Assembly: GCA_964446485.1 (NCBI GenBank)
Contig: CAYUOU010000043.1
Span: 1 to 33,615 of the forward strand
From: JBDRRP01 sp964446485
GTDB taxonomy: Bacteria > Desulfobacterota > Desulfobacteria > Desulfobacterales > JBDRRP01
Direction of reading: 5' to 3'
DNA: 33,615 nucleotides
Shown: positions 30,483-33,615 of the stretch, piece after piece
How the letters are laid out: each line of letters starts with the position of its first letter
Numbering within the stretch: the stretch's first letter is position 1
Made by a program: the position numbers and the translations under genes
The notes under the pieces: model-generated
Told to the model about the DNA's origin: nothing
The model's input: only the letters and a program-made list of their open reading frames with translations
Databases searched by the model: none

Positions 30483-31411
30483 TGAAAAGCCATGGGAAAG
30501 ATATGATGAATTCTGAAGACAACCCTCGTCATGTGTCGATTCTGTCCAAAATCACATGTTTTGTCGTCGGGAAATTCTTTGATAGAACACTCAGCCGGTT
30601 CCCACGCACGGTGCAGGTCGAGACGACCAATGCGTGCAATGCGCAGTGTGTTATTTGTCCCCACAAAACAATGACTCGATCTATCCAAACAATGGATGAT
30701 GAAACTTATACCAGGGTCATCGATCAGTGCGCTGAGTATCATTGTAGAAGTGTTCACTTACATAATTTTGGCGAACCCATGCTCGATAAGAACATCATTG
30801 AGAGGATTCAGTATGCAAAAAGCCGCGGGTTGAAGAGTGTAAAACTATTTACAAACGGGTCTATTTTGCCTGAGCGCCTGGCCTATGGTTTGGCAACATC
30901 AGGATTGGATGAAATCAAAATCAGTTTCGACGGAGCAAGCAAAGAAGAGTTCGAGAGAATCAGATATCCTCTCAAGTTTGAATCGGTGGTCAGAAATATT
31001 CACAGACTCGTCGACACACGCAATAGCAACGAAACCCACCTCAAAATTTTGGTCACGTGCAGCAGCACAACTAAAAAAAGTGACACAATGATTTTGTTGG
31101 AGAAAAAAGTCGATTCTTTTTCCTTCGGAAAAATCCATAACTGGGGGGATACGGATGTTGTCGAGACCCTGCAAAAAAAGATTCGTAAGCCCTGTTCCAG
31201 GGTGTGGCGAACGTTTACCGTTCTATCAGACGGCACGGTATCCCTTTGTTGTCTGGATTATGACGGAAAGGTGATTGTTGGCGACACCAAATCGGATCCA
31301 ATCGTTACCATCTGGAAAAACGATCCGTACAAAAAACTGAGAAAATTACATTCCGCTGGATGCCAACACGAAATTTCGATTTGCGACGCCTGCACCAAAT
31401 CCTATATCTGA
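30479..31411 (+). CDS. Radical SAM protein with SPASM-type C-terminal cluster domain
   Basis: The 310-residue protein has the radical SAM cluster motif CNAQCVIC (C-x3-C-x2-C) near residue 55, the GGE-like strand LHNFGEPMLD, and the ISFDGAS strand. Its C-terminal region (about 240-310) resembles SPASM: CSRVW, then DGTVSLCCLDYDG with the paired Cys and Asp, and CDACTKSY at the end. That cysteine set would hold an auxiliary iron-sulfur cluster. The substrate is unknown. Its position between an LPS glycosyltransferase and two heptosyltransferases suggests surface-polysaccharide or lipid modification. Base composition differs from neighbours: two counted lines have 27/60 and 25/60 G+C, against 40/60 in the preceding gene. 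The start may be 30479 (ATGA overlap) or the ATG at 30503. Confidence 0.8.
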   Translation: MMKSHGKDMMNSEDNPRHVSILSKITCFVVGKFFDRTLSRFPRTVQVETTNACNAQCVICPHKTMTRSIQTMDDETYTRVIDQCAEYHCRSVHLHNFGEPMLDKNIIERIQYAKSRGLKSVKLFTNGSILPERLAYGLATSGLDEIKISFDGASKEEFERIRYPLKFESVVRNIHRLVDTRNSNETHLKILVTCSSTTKKSDTMILLEKKVDSFSFGKIHNWGDTDVVETLQKKIRKPCSRVWRTFTVLSDGTVSLCCLDYDGKVIVGDTKSDPIVTIWKNDPYKKLRKLHSAGCQHEISICDACTKSYI

Positions 31412-31424
31412 CCGGTCAAGTCCA

Positions 31425-32480
31425 ATGAGCGTGACAACAACATTACATCGCTTGAGAAATATTCTGGTGCGCACTCCCAACTGGGTGGGTGATGGCATCA
31501 TGGCGACGCCGTCGATCCGCGCTATTCGTAAGGCCTTTCCCGCTGCTCGGATAACCATTCTGGCAAAGCCCTGGGTGATTCCGGTTTATCAATTTAATCC
31601 GAATATCGATACCATAATGGCTTATGACGCCGGGGGGAGACACCGCGGTCTGGTTGGACTTATGCGTTTGGGGCGGGATCTGCACCAGCGGCGTTTTGAT
31701 CTGGCCATTCTTTTCCAGAACGCCTTCGAAGCCGCTTTTCTGGCTGCAATTGCCGGGATCCCGCACCGTTTGGGTTACACAACGGATGTACGCACCGCAT
31801 TTCTGACCGAAAGGGTTTACAATTGGCGCCGATATCGAAAAGGCCATTTAATTGATTATTACAGAGGCATTCTGCAGGAAAGCGGCATTCCCGCGGAATC
31901 CAGGCGGATGGCGTTATTTCTCAGGCCAGAAGAGCGAACACAGGCGGAGAGACGCTGCCGACGCCTCGGGCGAAAGGCCGGCAGGCCCGTGATAGGCATA
32001 AACCCGGGTGCGACTTATGGAACTGCGAAAAGATGGTTGCCTGATCGGTATGCCGAAGTGTGTCGGCGTCTGGTGCGAGCTACCGGAGGAATTTGCATTG
32101 TTTTCGGCGCCCCTGCGGAAGCAGCCTTGGGCGAACGGATCGCAAATGACGCCGGCGGGGGCGTTGTCAATCTGTGCGGCAAAACGAATTTACGGCTCGC
32201 CATGGCTCTGATCGAAATGTGTGATCTTTTTATTACGAATGATTCCGGACTGATGCATGTCGCCGCGGCACTCAGCAGGCCGCTGGTCGCTATTATCGGC
32301 CCTACGGATATCCTTGCGACCGGCCCGGTGAGTGAAAACCACCGGATCGTGAGGAGTCACGAAGTTTGCCGCAAGAGCCCGTGTCTGGAACCTGAATGCC
32401 CACTCGGTCATCAGCGATGTATGACCGACATCACAACGGATCAGGTATTCAATACTGTGATGCACATGCTCAACCGATGA
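31425..32480 (+). CDS. waaF: ADP-heptose--LPS heptosyltransferase II-like protein (GT9)
   Basis: The 351-residue GT9 glycosyltransferase adds heptose to the LPS inner core on the cytoplasmic face. The N-terminal donor-fold start ILVRTPNWVGDGIMATPSIRA is typical of WaaF, including the Asp in VGD. The C-terminal half has the sugar-nucleotide segment NPGATYGTAKRWLPDRYAEV and FITNDSGLMHVAAAL. The characteristic tail CPLGHQRCM has the paired Cys often seen in WaaF. The ATG at 31425 is the family start, with no strong ribosome site, 14 bases after the radical SAM gene. Canonical WaaF uses ADP-L-glycero-D-manno-heptose, while the cassette in this window looks like a GDP-heptose pathway. Confidence 0.9.
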   Translation: MSVTTTLHRLRNILVRTPNWVGDGIMATPSIRAIRKAFPAARITILAKPWVIPVYQFNPNIDTIMAYDAGGRHRGLVGLMRLGRDLHQRRFDLAILFQNAFEAAFLAAIAGIPHRLGYTTDVRTAFLTERVYNWRRYRKGHLIDYYRGILQESGIPAESRRMALFLRPEERTQAERRCRRLGRKAGRPVIGINPGATYGTAKRWLPDRYAEVCRRLVRATGGICIVFGAPAEAALGERIANDAGGGVVNLCGKTNLRLAMALIEMCDLFITNDSGLMHVAAALSRPLVAIIGPTDILATGPVSENHRIVRSHEVCRKSPCLEPECPLGHQRCMTDITTDQVFNTVMHMLNR

Positions 32481-32492
32481 CGGGAAATGATT

Positions 32493-33551
32493 ATGAACAT
32501 TTTGATCGTCAGATTGAGTGCGATCGGAGACGTTATCAATACGCTGCCGGCACTGAACACCATCCGTCGGCACTATCCAGAGGCACGCATCACCTGGTTG
32601 GTGGAAGCCGCATCTGCGGAGTTGCTTTTGGGGCATCCGGCTCTTGACAATGTCCTTATTTCAAGAAGGAAACACTGGATTGCGGGGCTTGCAAGTAGCC
32701 GGCGATGGCTCCATCTCTTAGAAATGGTCCATTTTTTCAGGCTTCTTCGCTCAGAACGCTTTGATCTGGTGATCGATTTCCAAGCTTTGATGAAAAGTGC
32801 GGTGCTGCTGTTTTTCATCAAGGGCAAAAGAAAGGTCGGGTTCGGCAAGGGAATGCCTCACGCGGAATGCAGTTACCATTTTCTTTCGGAGCGTATCAGA
32901 CCCCCTGAAAATCAGAATATCCATGTGGTGGAACGAGATATGTTGCTACTGGATGCCATCGGTATGCCGACGTCTACAGTCGAATATCGATTACCGGTGC
33001 ATGCTGCGGAAACGCCGATCTTGAACCGCATCATTGATGAATCCAGCGCCTGCGGAGACGGGCCGTTGATCGCGATCAATCCTGTTGCCAAATGGGACAC
33101 CAAACTGTGGCCGAATGAAAAATTTGCAGCGCTGGCTGATCGGTTGGCCGCGGCATTCAACGCACGGATCATTTTTACCGGAAGCGGTGCCGACACCCCT
33201 GTGATCGACGACATCCGGCGGCGGATGGAAAAGGCGGCCGTTGATGCCAGCGGGCGCACCTCTTTGATTACATTGGCGGCACTTTACGAACGAATGGCTG
33301 CGGTGGTTTCGACCGATACCGGCCCCATGCATTTGGCCGCTGCCGTCGGAACACCGGTAGTTGCCCTGTTTGGTCCGACGGCGCCGTGGCTTACCGGCCC
33401 GTTCGGCGATGGCCATCAGGTGATCCGGTCGTCGGCGCCTTGTGCTCCTTGTTTCAAAAGAAAATGTTCAGATCCTGCTTGTATGGGCGCCATCGGCGTT
33501 GATCAAGTGCTGGCGGCTTTGGCAGCGGCGTGTCCGCGGTTTTCTGATTAA
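32493..33551 (+). CDS. waaC: Heptosyltransferase I-like protein (GT9)
   Basis: A second family 9 glycosyltransferase, 352 residues, of WaaC type: it would attach the first heptose to Kdo. It begins MNILIVRLSAIGDVINTLPA, with the SAIGDV motif of heptosyltransferase I. The sugar-nucleotide half shows INPVAKWDTKLWPNEKFAAL and VVSTDTGPMHLAAAVGTPVVALFG. The C-terminal CAPCFKRKC may bind a metal or simply be conserved. I prefer the ATG at 32493, which lies six bases after GGGAA. The ATG two codons earlier follows it without spacing. It starts 12 bases after waaF. Another GT9 acceptor specificity cannot be excluded, since GT9 members also add other core heptoses. Confidence 0.87.
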   Translation: MNILIVRLSAIGDVINTLPALNTIRRHYPEARITWLVEAASAELLLGHPALDNVLISRRKHWIAGLASSRRWLHLLEMVHFFRLLRSERFDLVIDFQALMKSAVLLFFIKGKRKVGFGKGMPHAECSYHFLSERIRPPENQNIHVVERDMLLLDAIGMPTSTVEYRLPVHAAETPILNRIIDESSACGDGPLIAINPVAKWDTKLWPNEKFAALADRLAAAFNARIIFTGSGADTPVIDDIRRRMEKAAVDASGRTSLITLAALYERMAAVVSTDTGPMHLAAAVGTPVVALFGPTAPWLTGPFGDGHQVIRSSAPCAPCFKRKCSDPACMGAIGVDQVLAALAAACPRFSD

Positions 33552-33566
33552 CCCGCAGATCCCTCG

Positions 33567-33615
33567 CTGCGCTCGGGATGACATGGGGGGGCTGCGCTCG
33601 GGATGACATGGGGGT
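33567..33615 (+). repeat. Tandem direct repeat unit beginning at the window edge
   Basis: Two consecutive near-identical units of 24 bases begin GCTGCGCTCGGGATGACATG and end in a G-run. The second lacks one G in CGGGAT and is cut by the window edge. They follow the waaC stop by 15 bases. The sequence is non-coding and the array may continue beyond the window, so its full extent is unknown. Confidence 0.7.

Noticed and set aside
1..33615. CRISPR array, prophage or defence island
   Set aside because: No regularly spaced repeats and no integrase, phage structural or restriction genes were seen. The repeats present are dispersed or palindromic elements.

Overview
The window is a GC-rich chromosomal segment (one counted line of the glycosyltransferase gene is 40/60 G+C) from a Gram-negative bacterium. 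It carries lipid A, outer-membrane assembly, lipoprotein export, LPS heptose and type IV pilus genes. LpxI instead of LpxH, a CBS/DHH/poly(A)-polymerase fusion beside trpS-scpA-scpB, and the order bamA-ompH-lpxD-fabZ-lpxA-lpxI-oxidoreductase-lpxB-msbA together suggest a Desulfobacterota (delta-proteobacterial) sulfate-reducer-type organism. That placement is inference from gene content and order, not from a search.

Left part (1-7700). A cNMP-fold/PilZ protein and a dodecin lie on the + strand. A minus-strand block then reads, in transcription order, nucleotidyltransferase fusion, trpS, scpA, scpB, then an HU-family gene with its own clear sigma70-type promoter, tRNA-Val(CAC) and a strong hairpin terminator. 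A roughly 150-bp repeat with terminal inverted repeats sits between trpS and scpA, between hup and the tRNA, and (cut by the window edge) at base 1. A fourth copy lies between lpxB and msbA.

Middle (8000-14510, + strand). Here are pilC, a PilS-type histidine kinase with no partner regulator, lysS, and the lipoprotein-release transporter genes lolC/E and lolD.

Right part (14660-33550, + strand, nearly gap-free). This is an envelope supercluster. bamA (with an additional N-terminal domain) and ompH/skp build the outer membrane. lpxD, fabZ, lpxA, lpxI and lpxB make the lipid A disaccharide precursor, and msbA flips it. A tightly overlapping four-gene sugar cassette lies between lpxI and the Gfo/Idh oxidoreductase gene next to lpxB: an HddA-type kinase, an SDR epimerase with a four-Cys insertion, an HddC-type nucleotidyltransferase and a GmhA-type isomerase. 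A three-unit palindromic REP/BIME-like array ends that cassette. After msbA come an ArnT-like membrane glycosyltransferase, an AT-richer radical SAM/SPASM gene and two family 9 heptosyltransferases. lpxK, waaA, gmhB, hldE and hldD are not in the window.

Most of the window is core metabolism and envelope biology. The points most worth a second look are the repeat family and its insertion sites, the heptose cassette with its Cys-bearing epimerase, the radical SAM gene, the extra BamA domain and the orphan kinase.
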